From CAZOKO01 sp964580455 (GTDB lineage Bacteria; Desulfobacterota; WTBG01): a stretch of DNA of 33,985 nt. The first letter of the stretch is position 1; each line of letters opens with the position of its first letter. A program made the translations under genes and the position numbers. Shown here in pieces: positions 15,441-23,810 of the stretch. Under the pieces are notes generated by a model. That model was not told where the DNA came from. It worked only from the letters and a program-made list of their open reading frames with translations, and did not search any database. The stretch is from positions 1 to 33,985 of the forward strand of contig CAZOKO010000018.1 in the NCBI GenBank assembly GCA_964580455.1. The letters are read 5' to 3'.

Positions 15441-16670
15441 TTACGCTTCATTAGTTTTTTTTCTTCCCGTATCTTTTAGAGGAAAAATAAAGAATGCAGC
15501 GACAAAATAGCACAGAGCCATGAAAATGAATCCCGGCCACTGTGAACCCGCGATGTCTATTATCTTACCCGTAATGATCGGTCCGATAAACCCACCGAAA
15601 TTGCCGACCATAAATACAAGTCCTATTGTAGTCCCAGCCAGCTCAGGGCCGATCCCTTCGGTTTCAACAATTGAGACCATAAATATCGGCGCGATGCTCC
15701 CCATTGCAGCCCCTGCAACGATCAGTGAAATAATTAGGGGCAGACCATTAACAGTTGCAAAAGCAAAAACACATAAACTTTGAACAATAGTGCCTATAAT
15801 AAGAAACGGTTTTCTCCTGCCCAGTTTGTCTGATGCAGTCCCGCCTGCAAGTTTAAAAAGGGCATTTGATCCCATCATAACTGCAACAAAGGCGCCTGCC
15901 TTCCCCGCACTAATTCCTCGTTCTGTCAGTATAATAGGAAGTAGCGCAAATATTGATGATGTACTTATAAAGCGACACAGATAAAATAATGAGGTTAGCC
16001 ATATAGCCTTAATTTTAAATACTTTTTTGAAAATCTCCTTAAAACCAGCCTTTTTCGCCTTGGGAGCATCCTGGACTTTTCTATCACGAAACAAGACCAT
16101 CCAAATAAGTCCAGTAATAGCGGTAAGTATTCCCGACACGATCATAACATTGCGCCATCCTCCTAAAAAAGGCGATAGAACTCCGGCTGCAACGGCCATA
16201 GCCAGCGCTGCTGCCAGTGTCATTGCCAGAAGTGCAATTCCACTTGCCATGGCAAATTCATTTTTAGGAAACCACATGCTGAGGGATTTGGAAATATTGG
16301 GCGCTATGGCAGTGGTTCCTATGCCAATCACAAACATGCATGCTACAAGTTCATTGGAACTATCGGCAAACCCCCGTAGAGCACCTGCCAGTGCAGTGAG
16401 GATAATAGCCATCCCGAAGGTCCATCTTGACCCGATCCTGTCTGTAATGGCGCCGCAAACTGGAGAAAAAATAATGGACGGCAGTGTAAGTATTCCCATG
16501 ATCAGCCCAATCTGGACCTTGGTAAGGGGAATTTCACCTCCAATTTCCTTGAACAGGGGCGGTATACACTGAACACCGAGAAAAACTATAAAAACGTTTA
16601 AGAAAAGAATGGACAGAACAGCCCAGCGAAAAGGGCTCTTTTGATCATCAACACCTGTTTGTTCATTCAT
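15441..16670 (-). CDS. Major facilitator superfamily transporter
   Basis: This 409-residue inner-membrane protein is an MFS secondary transporter with about 12 hydrophobic helices in two six-helix halves. The loop 2-3 signature is GAITDRIGSRW (about residues 73-83) and its counterpart in the second half is GGTASDKLGRRKP (about 274-286). A basic central loop (RDRKVQDAPKAKKAGFKEIF, about 195-214) separates the halves. The substrate cannot be assigned; the general look is like the nitrate/cyanate or oxalate:formate branches, but I would not go further. A strong GGAGGAG ribosome binding site lies 5 nt before ATG 16670. Base composition is somewhat richer in GC than the surrounding DNA, and the gene lies among relics and repeats, which fits acquisition by transfer. 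Confidence 0.88.
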   Translation of the reverse strand: MNEQTGVDDQKSPFRWAVLSILFLNVFIVFLGVQCIPPLFKEIGGEIPLTKVQIGLIMGILTLPSIIFSPVCGAITDRIGSRWTFGMAIILTALAGALRGFADSSNELVACMFVIGIGTTAIAPNISKSLSMWFPKNEFAMASGIALLAMTLAAALAMAVAAGVLSPFLGGWRNVMIVSGILTAITGLIWMVLFRDRKVQDAPKAKKAGFKEIFKKVFKIKAIWLTSLFYLCRFISTSSIFALLPIILTERGISAGKAGAFVAVMMGSNALFKLAGGTASDKLGRRKPFLIIGTIVQSLCVFAFATVNGLPLIISLIVAGAAMGSIAPIFMVSIVETEGIGPELAGTTIGLVFMVGNFGGFIGPIITGKIIDIAGSQWPGFIFMALCYFVAAFFIFPLKDTGRKKTNEA

Positions 16671-17403
16671 CTTCGCTCCTCCGGGATTGTCTGACGTGGG
16701 GGGTCAAACCCTAAAAAAACTATGCGAGTTCTATAATAATTCCATCCCTCCTATTTTACTTCTGGACTACTAGTAACAGAACTATGTATTGATTGACAAG
16801 GAAAAAATTTTTTTGGAGGATTAGAGGATGATTCTTATTGAAAGGCTCTGTCCACAAAATATTGTGGTTCATCTGATGGGCTTAAAAGTTTAACATACTT
16901 GCAAGAAAAAACAGTCACTTGCAGAGCACTTTTACTTTAACATACATCTGCAAATATTAAATATTTCGGCTTTCTGGTTGGTGTCCTTGATGGTAGTAAT
17001 GTTAAATTTCAGCGGACAGAGGGGAGACACAACATCAGGGGGGTATTTAATAAATAAGGATTCGAGTTATGTCAGGCAGTTTAGGGATCAACCTTGTAAG
17101 TCTTTTGTATTATTTAAAATAATTGACGAGTTTTTAGTAGGAATATATTTGAGACATTTCACAACATTATATCTTTCTTGATGCCTCGTTCAGCATGTTA
17201 TATCTTCGCTGGGGACCAGAAGAGTAATGCAGGCAGTTACTGTTATACACTTTACCTCTATCAGGGAGATAAAACAGCTTTGTTTTACTTTGCTTTTCCT
17301 GTAGTATTTGTTTTGAAACAATTGTGCCTCATACGAAACTATAAAATGAACTGCGGTGTTTTTATACTTTAATTCATTTACCAAAGCCCAGGTGATAAGA
17401 ACA
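16671..17403. other. Long non-coding gap with both halves of the dispersed repeat
   Basis: No convincing gene is visible. It contains a repeat stretch at 16850-17010. A 21-codon frame at 16828-16893 has a GGAGG site 9 nt before it, but falls largely inside the repeat. Two overlapping opposing open frames at 17178-17372 and 17190-17525 show no protein-like pattern. Confidence 0.5.
16850..17010 (+). repeat. Dispersed degenerate repeat, longest copy (left and right parts)
   Basis: The left part carries GGGCTTAAAAGTTTAACATA then CTTGCAAG (16879-16905). A similar left part occurs at 21521-21567 (GAGCTTAAAAGTTCACATTA, CTTGCAA) and 22604-22662 (GAAAAGTTCACATTTCTTGC). The right part (16958-17010) has TATTTCGGCTTTCTGG, GGTGTCCTTGATGGTAG and AATGTTAAAT, like copies 1 and 2. 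This is the only copy where both parts are well preserved. Confidence 0.65.
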
Positions 17404-18726
17404 ATGGTAAAAGTATTTTCTATCCTTTTGCTCTGTACAGTATTTTCATGGCTGTCAAGCTGTTTTACTGACAGTACTATAAAACTAGACTTTGAACAAC
17501 ACCCTGTCGGTAATCGGGACAACACACAGGACAGTGGTTCCTGGTGGGGAGAAAATATAACTAAAATAACTCATCATGGGACCAAAACTTATACCTTCGT
17601 TATCGATAAAACTGTCTCTCCTAGAACCGCTTTCTTATATGAAAAAACAGATGGTGAGGGGTGGGTCGAAGGGAAATCTTTTGTGGTTTCAAGACCTCCT
17701 AATATACTTGTTGATTCTCAAGGTTATGTGCAGGTTATTGGATTTGAACCATTTGATTCTTTCGCTTCAATGTATGATGGTCGATTGTTTCATGTGAGAT
17801 TTAATGCTGCGAACACTGTGACCGGTGAATACACCAAAACTTATATTACTGAAGATTATCGGCCAAACTTACCTGAGATAAGCTCTTATGCCACGATTTA
17901 TTGTGGAGCAGCTATAGACACAGATGACAGAATACTGGTTGCCTACAACAATTCTGTACAATCACATACGCCGGGCACGCACAGTCTAGGCGCTAGAATA
18001 TATGATCCTTCAAATCAAAGCTGGTCATATGAATCCGTTGCAGAAGATATGATTTCACGACACGCTTATCCGTTTGCCTTTGTTTCAGCCACATATTTTC
18101 ATGTATTTGCCATAGAAGATGATTATGACTCGTATTATGAAGCAATAGGTCAGCCGTATAGTGAATATCCCTATCGTTATGGCATGGCAAAACATTTTCA
18201 GCGACCGATATCAGGAGGTAGCTGGGAAGAAACAACACTCATTGATTTCAACAGTTCAAAAACAAAAGAAGAAATATGGAATGTACGTTTGCGCATCGTT
18301 GACTTCCATGTGGATTCAAGCAATACCATTCATGCTTTGATTCGATATACAGAAACGGGCGATTTTGTACCAAAATGTTTTCATTACACGAAAAAAGAGA
18401 GTGAAAAGGCTTGGGCAAACAAAGAAATCCTTCCGAATGCAAATAAATTGACAGGGCTGTACTGGTCAAGAATTTGGGAGCGGGATGATAGTAAATTGTT
18501 TTATATATGTTATTCTTGGGGGAAACAGGTCTGGCTGTCTCCCATAAACACAAATACTTTATACACAATATCAGGTCTTGAAAGTCAGTATAAAAAAGAT
18601 GCAACACCATTCATCTCAAGTGTCAGAAGTGGCTCTCAACCAAGTTCTGATATTTACATAGTGATCTACTCTGGGTCTTATGAGATCAAAGCTATATCTT
18701 TAGATGTTCCCACTTCGGGAATATAA
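17404..18726 (+). CDS. Predicted outer-surface lipoprotein with beta-propeller-like repeats
   Basis: This protein of about 440 residues starts with a lipoprotein signal peptide: MVKVFSILLLCTVFSWLSSC, where LSSC fits a lipobox and C20 would be lipidated. A GTG start 48 bp earlier would place the signal too far inside, so I use ATG 17404. The mature part is rich in beta strands and shows recurring words spaced about 60-100 residues apart, such as NILVDSQGYVQVIGF, AAIDTDDRILVAYNN and FHVDSSNTIHALIRYTE. This 'xxVDsxnxxHxxxrY' pattern is what BNR/sialidase-like propeller blades look like. I see no sialidase active-site arginines or Asp-box consensus, so no enzymatic role is proposed. An MMPL exporter follows 239 bp downstream on the same strand. 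Function unknown. Confidence 0.6.
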   Translation: MVKVFSILLLCTVFSWLSSCFTDSTIKLDFEQHPVGNRDNTQDSGSWWGENITKITHHGTKTYTFVIDKTVSPRTAFLYEKTDGEGWVEGKSFVVSRPPNILVDSQGYVQVIGFEPFDSFASMYDGRLFHVRFNAANTVTGEYTKTYITEDYRPNLPEISSYATIYCGAAIDTDDRILVAYNNSVQSHTPGTHSLGARIYDPSNQSWSYESVAEDMISRHAYPFAFVSATYFHVFAIEDDYDSYYEAIGQPYSEYPYRYGMAKHFQRPISGGSWEETTLIDFNSSKTKEEIWNVRLRIVDFHVDSSNTIHALIRYTETGDFVPKCFHYTKKESEKAWANKEILPNANKLTGLYWSRIWERDDSKLFYICYSWGKQVWLSPINTNTLYTISGLESQYKKDATPFISSVRSGSQPSSDIYIVIYSGSYEIKAISLDVPTSGI

Positions 18727-18965
18727 TCTTGGAATTTTATGCAGCATCAGAGATTTTATATAGTGAATTTCGGGGAAAGGGCTTTCATTTTAAACAAATC
18801 TGGGAGGCAGAGGAAAAGTAAAATAGGGATTAACACCTGGAAACACAAGAATGGGAGAACTTATTCCTTGATTATTTACTCGTTTCTTACTAAAGTGAAT
18901 AGATTCCAATCACGCCATCGTAAGAGATGAACAAAACAAGCTTCTTCAGAAAGGGAATAACCTTA

Positions 18966-21332
18966 ATGAAAAATCTGGCAGACTTCATCATTGAAAAGAG
19001 ATTAGTAATTCTCATTGTAATCTCACTTATCACCCTTTTCTTTATGTATAGAACAGCACAGATTGAGGTATACACCAAATTTGCTGACTTGCTACCCCAG
19101 CAACATGAATACATAAAATTGCATAATCAAATCAGATCTAAGTTTGGTGGTGCAAATACGATGAATATACTTCTCCAGGTGCGAGAAGGAGACATCTTCA
19201 ATGTAGAAACACTTCAAAAAATAAAAGATATTACGGAAAAACTGTATTTAATCCCTGGTGTAGATCGCTTTAAAATATTTTCTATTGCGGTCAATAACAT
19301 GGTGGATATGGTTGTAACTTCTGGTGGTTTTGATTTCCAAGCTTTGATGTGGCCTGATGTACCGCAAACGGCTGAAGAGATTGAAAAACTCCGGGATAGG
19401 ATTTATGCCAGTGTTTTCTTTGGTAATTTTGTCTGGTTTGACAGTAAAAAGTCCCTTATTTCGGCGGACTTTTTTGAAGACGAGATCGATTACTCGGTTA
19501 CCTTTAAAGAATTTCTCAAGTTGCAGGAAAAGTATGAGGATGACAACCACATTCTTTCCATCAGTGGGGAGCCCTTGCGTATTGGATATGTCGACTCCTA
19601 CGTGTGGCCCATTTTTAGAATTATGATCATCACCTTTCTCGTAATGTTCCTCCTCTTTTACTATTGGTATCGATCTCTCCGGGCATCGGTGATCCCCTTT
19701 CTAGCTGCATTTATCAGTGGTGTATGGGGAATAGGGTTCATGGACCTTTTAGGTTATAATCTGGATCCGCTTATTCTGGTTTTTCCCTTTCTGATTGCCT
19801 CACGTGCAGCCTGCCACACTGTTCAAGTGATCAAACGATACACAGAAGAATGTTTAATCACTCAAGACAGTAAAAGTGCCTGCAAACGGGTAATAGAAGG
19901 TATGTGCATACCAGGTTGTACTGCAATAACAACAGATGCTATGGGTATTATTCTTATTGCATTAACTCCTATCCAAATTCTTCAAAAGATTACTGTTGCC
20001 TGTACCTTCTGGTGCGTTGCCCAGATTATCATTGCCATAATTCTGGTTCCCATTGGATTAAGTTACCTTCCAATATCTGTAACACTCCTTGAGAAATTTA
20101 AGAAAAAAGGTGTTCTTGATCGAATCTTGGCTAAAACAGGATCGCTAATTGGGGGGAAAGGAAGTCTGGCCGTTTTTGCAATGGTACCCATACTGATTAT
20201 CTTTGGCTATTTAGGGGCACGGAATATTCAGGTAGGAGATGCCGTTCCTGGTTCTTCTCTGTTTTGGCCCTGGCACCGGTTAAACCAGGATGGTTTTAGA
20301 ATCGCCTTTAGTGTGCCCATCCTGAGTCCTCTCTATGTGGTTATAGAGGGTGAAGAACAGGGTGATTTGGTGTCATGTCCGGGAAAAGAAAGAGAATTGT
20401 GTGGTGATAATTTCAGAGATATATATCGGTTTGAAAGGTTTATGCGGGATACACCAGGACGGCTGGTAATGTTTACCAGTTCTATTATTACCACTTTTCC
20501 TGGTTCAGGCTGGCTCATGCATGAGGGTGATCCTAACTGGTACTTCTTCCCCCAGGAAGATAGGGAGATTCTTTATGGCTACCGTCGAGTAACTGCAACG
20601 GGTACACCGGGTAGCTCAGACAGGTATGTGGTGACCGATGTGGACATCTCAGCCAATATTGTAATCTACTGCAGGGATAAGATGACAGGTACTATCAAGA
20701 CCATTATTGCAAGGGTTGAGGATTACATAAAAAATCATTCGAAGTTAGCGCCTCCCATGAAATACAGATTAGCAGGGGGTGCCTTTGGGGTTCAGGCAGC
20801 CATCAATGACATTATTGAAACCTACCATTTCAGGACACTTGGCTGGGCATTGCTTGCCATTTTCATCATATGTTGCGTAACCTTCAGGTCCATGGTAGCC
20901 GGATTTATATTAACCATCCCCCTGATTGTGTCCAACCTCATTGCGTTTTCTATGATGGCCACAGGGATGTTCAATATCCTTCCCACGCCCATTACTATTA
21001 CTACAAGTACCTTGCCGATTTCTGCAGTGGGAATAGGATTGGGAGTTGACTATGGTATTTACATGCTTGGAAGAATTGTGGAAGAATATAAGCATAGAAG
21101 TGACCTCAGGGAAGTTATCAAAATTACAATGACATCGGTGGGAGAGCCAATAGTTTTTACAGCGTTTGCAATGACCGGAGGTCTTGTTGTTTGGGTGTTT
21201 TCTCCATTAATGTTCCAGGCAACCATGGGATTCTTTCTTGCAACAATCCTTCTTCTCAATATGCTGGGGGGACTGCTTCTGGTGCCAAGTTTTGTAGCTG
21301 TCCTAAAACCGAGATTCATAACGGGCAAATAA
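18966..21332 (+). CDS. RND superfamily exporter, MMPL family
   Basis: This protein of about 788 residues is an inner-membrane RND/MMPL transporter driven by the proton gradient. It has the two-fold RND layout: a first helix (VILIVISLITLFFMYRTAQI), a large periplasmic domain, a block of five helices around residues 205-385, then the same arrangement again. The signature GIGLGVDYGIYMLGRIVEEY is near residue 700; the corresponding first-half position has FPFLIASRAACHTVQVIKRY. The second periplasmic domain includes an unusual cysteine pair in CPGKERELCG. An in-frame ATG at 18927 is possible; 18966 is preferred because AAGGGA lies 9 nt upstream and the protein then begins MKNLADFIIEKR as in relatives. 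No membrane-fusion or outer-membrane partner is nearby. In other Gram-negative genomes such exporters occur beside propeller-type BNR/YCF48 proteins, as here. Confidence 0.88.
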   Translation: MKNLADFIIEKRLVILIVISLITLFFMYRTAQIEVYTKFADLLPQQHEYIKLHNQIRSKFGGANTMNILLQVREGDIFNVETLQKIKDITEKLYLIPGVDRFKIFSIAVNNMVDMVVTSGGFDFQALMWPDVPQTAEEIEKLRDRIYASVFFGNFVWFDSKKSLISADFFEDEIDYSVTFKEFLKLQEKYEDDNHILSISGEPLRIGYVDSYVWPIFRIMIITFLVMFLLFYYWYRSLRASVIPFLAAFISGVWGIGFMDLLGYNLDPLILVFPFLIASRAACHTVQVIKRYTEECLITQDSKSACKRVIEGMCIPGCTAITTDAMGIILIALTPIQILQKITVACTFWCVAQIIIAIILVPIGLSYLPISVTLLEKFKKKGVLDRILAKTGSLIGGKGSLAVFAMVPILIIFGYLGARNIQVGDAVPGSSLFWPWHRLNQDGFRIAFSVPILSPLYVVIEGEEQGDLVSCPGKERELCGDNFRDIYRFERFMRDTPGRLVMFTSSIITTFPGSGWLMHEGDPNWYFFPQEDREILYGYRRVTATGTPGSSDRYVVTDVDISANIVIYCRDKMTGTIKTIIARVEDYIKNHSKLAPPMKYRLAGGAFGVQAAINDIIETYHFRTLGWALLAIFIICCVTFRSMVAGFILTIPLIVSNLIAFSMMATGMFNILPTPITITTSTLPISAVGIGLGVDYGIYMLGRIVEEYKHRSDLREVIKITMTSVGEPIVFTAFAMTGGLVVWVFSPLMFQATMGFFLATILLLNMLGGLLLVPSFVAVLKPRFITGK

Positions 21333-21409
21333 ATCTTCACCAATGGAACTTAGTTTTTTTGCCAACTTGGTATGATTAATTGGTTGCTTTAAAAATAGAC
21401 TTTCCCCCT

Positions 21410-21432
21410 ACCCCTCTCCCCTCAGGGGAGGA
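21410..21432 (+). terminator. Possible hairpin after the MMPL gene
   Basis: CTCCCC (21416-21421) pairs with GGGGAG (21425-21430) around a 3-nt loop inside CCCCTCTCCCCTCAGGGGAG. A short T-containing stretch follows (GATATTTC). This pyrimidine-rich word with its hairpin is common between genes in many bacteria and may be a repeat rather than a terminator. Confidence 0.35.
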
Positions 21433-21520
21433 TATTTCTATGATCACAAAAATAGTTACCAACTCAGAAGTTACCATAAGATGTGCTAATGGAACTTAAT
21501 GCCAAGCTATTTACTACAAC

Positions 21521-21665
21521 ATGTTGTGCCACCTACAATGAGCTTAAAAGTTCACATTACTTGCAATTTTTGCAACTCGCCTTCAATTAATATTTATCAC
21601 ATATTACATCTGGTAGTATCAAAAATTTCGGCCTTCCACTATTTGCTAACGATGGTGTTAGTATA
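21521..21665 (+). repeat. Dispersed degenerate repeat, copy 4 (left and right parts)
   Basis: The left part has ACATGTTGTG, GAGCTTAAAAGTTCACATTA and CTTGCAA. The right part has CAAAAATTTCGGCCTTCCAC and GATGGTGTTAG. Order and spacing of the parts are the same as at 16850-17010 but the sequence is more decayed. It occupies the gap between the MMPL gene and the convergent bilin-reductase-like gene. Confidence 0.55.
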
Positions 21666-21683
21666 AACTATTTGGTATGATTT

Positions 21684-22427
21684 CTAAAACAACAACTCTC
21701 CCAGTTTCATGCCCAGTTCCTCAGTGGATAATCTTGGCAAATCAGAGAGAATACGCGGGGACATTTTTTTAAACATCTGACAGAATTTGTTCTTTTGCTG
21801 TTGACCCTCATCAATGATGACAGGGTCTTTTAATACAGCATACCCTTCACGATTATTGACAAACGAAAGATAGAGATCTGCATAATCAAGAAACCATTTT
21901 AAAGCGGTATCCTTATTTTGTGTATCGATATGGGCTGTCAACAAACCACCTGAAGAGAAGGCCTCAAGACCGGGAAGTGACACATGAGGATAAAGTCCCG
22001 GTAAAGACTCAAGACTCTGCCTGAGTTCCCGCACCGGTTTGCAAAAAGTCTCAGTGTAGCGCTTATCCTTTGACATAGGAGGAATTTCAGCTCTGCATTG
22101 AATGTATTTGTCGAAATGGATAGAACATTCCATATTAAACAATGGAAGAGGGTAGGCATCACTGGGTATAAAGGTTGCAACTGTCAATTCACCCACATCA
22201 AGGATGCTTTTATCATCCTTGTTTTTAATTTCACCTTCCTCTAAAGTCATAAAACTTATTTTTCTTAGAGGGTTGTTTTCATTCCCTTCAGAGGAAAAAA
22301 TATGTAAAAAAAGTTTTTGGTCTTCATACTGTGCTGCAGGCTCTTTGTCGGAGGCGACCTCATCCATGTTTTCAATATAAGGGCTGAATTTTTTTATTAA
22401 CATATCAGCAAGATTAAATTCTCTCAT
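21684..22427 (-). CDS. Ferredoxin-dependent bilin reductase-like protein
   Basis: This 247-residue protein resembles ferredoxin-dependent bilin reductases (PcyA/PebA/HY2 family, about 245 residues) along its length. PLRKISFMTLEEGEI (53-67) aligns with the 'RKxHLEL' strand. ATFIPSDAYPLPLFNME (84-100) aligns residue by residue with CVMFPEPLYGLPLFGCD of cyanobacterial PcyA. FSSGGLL (157-163) aligns with the 'FSxxxLF' block. The C-terminus has the Q-rich stretch (GQQQKNKF) and ends in LLF like the family. The PcyA catalytic positions differ: Asp105 is Glu (E100 here), His88 is Val (V83), His74 is Ser (S58) and Glu76 is Met (M60). So the fold is likely, but bilin reduction is doubtful. The start at 22427 is set by AAAGGAAA; an ATG five codons earlier is less likely. 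No heme oxygenase, phytochrome or ferredoxin gene is adjacent. Confidence 0.6.
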   Translation of the reverse strand: MREFNLADMLIKKFSPYIENMDEVASDKEPAAQYEDQKLFLHIFSSEGNENNPLRKISFMTLEEGEIKNKDDKSILDVGELTVATFIPSDAYPLPLFNMECSIHFDKYIQCRAEIPPMSKDKRYTETFCKPVRELRQSLESLPGLYPHVSLPGLEAFSSGGLLTAHIDTQNKDTALKWFLDYADLYLSFVNNREGYAVLKDPVIIDEGQQQKNKFCQMFKKMSPRILSDLPRLSTEELGMKLGELLF

Positions 22428-22759
22428 TTTTTTCCTTTCCATCAGTAATTCATATTAGGCGAATCTTAAATATTTCTTTTACCATAGTTTCTTGCAGATA
22501 AATAGTTAGAATTTTATTTTAATTTTAATAATAATTGATAAGAAGTCCTTTTATGATTGGGAAAGTATAGGGAAGTTCCTCTTGTGTGTCAATAATAACC
22601 ACTTGAAGTGGCACAGCATATGGGGGTATCTGCAATAAGGAGAAAAGTTCACATTTCTTGCAAAAACCTTCAAACCCTCAATAATCATACCTACTACTAA
22701 TAGGGTTAAATACATCAAATACTTAACCTACACTTGGTAGTATAGATTTCTACAGTTTA
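22428..22759. other. Non-coding gap with a left-part repeat copy
   Basis: No gene is visible. The stretch 22604-22662 has CACTTGAAGTGGCACA nearby and GAAAAGTTCACATTTCTTGC, matching the left part of the dispersed repeat. The right part cannot be recognised here apart from a GGTAGTAT word at 22735-22742. It lies upstream of the bilin-reductase-like gene and downstream of ruvB. Confidence 0.45.
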
Positions 22760-23764
22760 TTAGAAAAGCTTTTTTTGAGGCGAGGAATCCTTTATCTCCA
22801 AATGCTGATATGCCAGTTCTGTTGCTTTCCTGCCTGCCGAAGTTCTATTTAAAAAACCTATTTTTAAAAGAAAAGGTTCTACCATGTCTACCAGCGTATC
22901 AGATTCTTCCTGCAGGGTAGCTGCAATGGCTTCCAGTCCTACTGGTCCGCCTTTATAATAGTTAATAATCGTTTGCAGGTATCTCCTGTCCAGATTCATT
23001 AAGCCCTTATGGTCAATGCCTTCCAGTTTAAGGGCTTTGTTGGTAACATCTCTGGTAATGATGCCTTGCGCCTTCACCTGAGCAAAATCTCTAACCCTTC
23101 TCAATATCCTGTTAGCTATACGAGGAGTCCCTCTTGAGCGATTAGCTATTTCAAGCGTCCCATCTTCATCAATGGGAACCTTCAAAATGGAAGCAGAGCG
23201 TTTTACAACCTGACATAGCTCTTCCACCCGATAAAACTCTATTTCCCTTAATATACCAAACCGCTCTCTTAAGGGAGCAGAGAATAAACCTGCTCTGGTC
23301 GTCGCTCCTACAAGTGTAAACTGTTCTAACTGGGATCTGTAACTGCGAGCACTCATCCCTTTATCAAAAATTATATCAACAGCAAAATCTTCCATTGCAG
23401 GGTAGAGAAATTCTTCGACTATTTTAGGCAGTCTGTGCATTTCATCAATAAAAAGCACCTCTCCCCTTTCCAGGTGTGTGAGGATACTGATGAGATCACC
23501 ACCTTTCTCCAGGGCTGGACCAGAAGTGTGAACAATACGCACACCCATCTCAGCAGCAATAATATGGGCAAGTGTAGTTTTTCCCAGACCAGGAGGACCA
23601 TGTAAGAGAATATGGTCCAGAGGTTCATTCCTGTTTTTTGCAGCCTGGATGGCAATGGTAAGCGATTCTACAACCTGATTTTGGCCAATATACTCTGATA
23701 GAATTTTAGGCCGCAAATTCCAAAACTCTGAAGCTACGGCTTCATTGCCTTCCTGATCAGTCAT
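22760..23764 (-). CDS. ruvB: Holliday junction branch migration ATPase RuvB
   Basis: RuvB is the hexameric AAA+ motor that drives Holliday junction branch migration with RuvA and passes junctions to RuvC. The 334-residue protein shows the Walker A GPPGLGKTT (56-64), Walker B LFIDEMHR (104-111; usually DEIHR), sensor GATTRAG and the arginine-finger region APLRERFGI. The C-terminal winged-helix domain contains GGPVGLEAIAATLQEE and a late RTSAGRKAT. A TTG frame start at 23854 would overlap ruvA by 44 bp. I use ATG 23764, which gives the usual family length and a 46-bp gap after ruvA. It is last in the yebC-ruvC-ruvA-ruvB cluster. Identification secure; start moderate. Confidence 0.94.
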   Translation of the reverse strand: MTDQEGNEAVASEFWNLRPKILSEYIGQNQVVESLTIAIQAAKNRNEPLDHILLHGPPGLGKTTLAHIIAAEMGVRIVHTSGPALEKGGDLISILTHLERGEVLFIDEMHRLPKIVEEFLYPAMEDFAVDIIFDKGMSARSYRSQLEQFTLVGATTRAGLFSAPLRERFGILREIEFYRVEELCQVVKRSASILKVPIDEDGTLEIANRSRGTPRIANRILRRVRDFAQVKAQGIITRDVTNKALKLEGIDHKGLMNLDRRYLQTIINYYKGGPVGLEAIAATLQEESDTLVDMVEPFLLKIGFLNRTSAGRKATELAYQHLEIKDSSPQKKLF

Positions 23765-23810
23765 TTTCTCTTTGAACGCCTCATTGACGTCAAGCTGGCC
23801 TGTTTCCACC

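Noticed and set aside
16027..16572. A 181-codon open frame on the plus strand
   Set aside because: It is antisense to the MFS transporter; its repetitive Ser/Ala/Pro/Ile content is the mirror of hydrophobic helix codons.
16828..16893. A 21-codon frame with a GGAGG site, possibly a leader peptide
   Set aside because: Most of it is the left part of the dispersed repeat, and no regulated gene follows on that strand within 500 bp.
18739..18930. A 63-codon frame whose stop overlaps an ATG of the MMPL gene
   Set aside because: The ATGA overlap looks like translational coupling, but the peptide has no family pattern and lacks a ribosome binding site. The MMPL protein most likely starts 39 bp later.
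13857..21665. The dispersed repeats as a degenerate CRISPR array
   Set aside because: The copies are thousands of bases apart, unequal in length and not separated by spacers; no cas gene is present.
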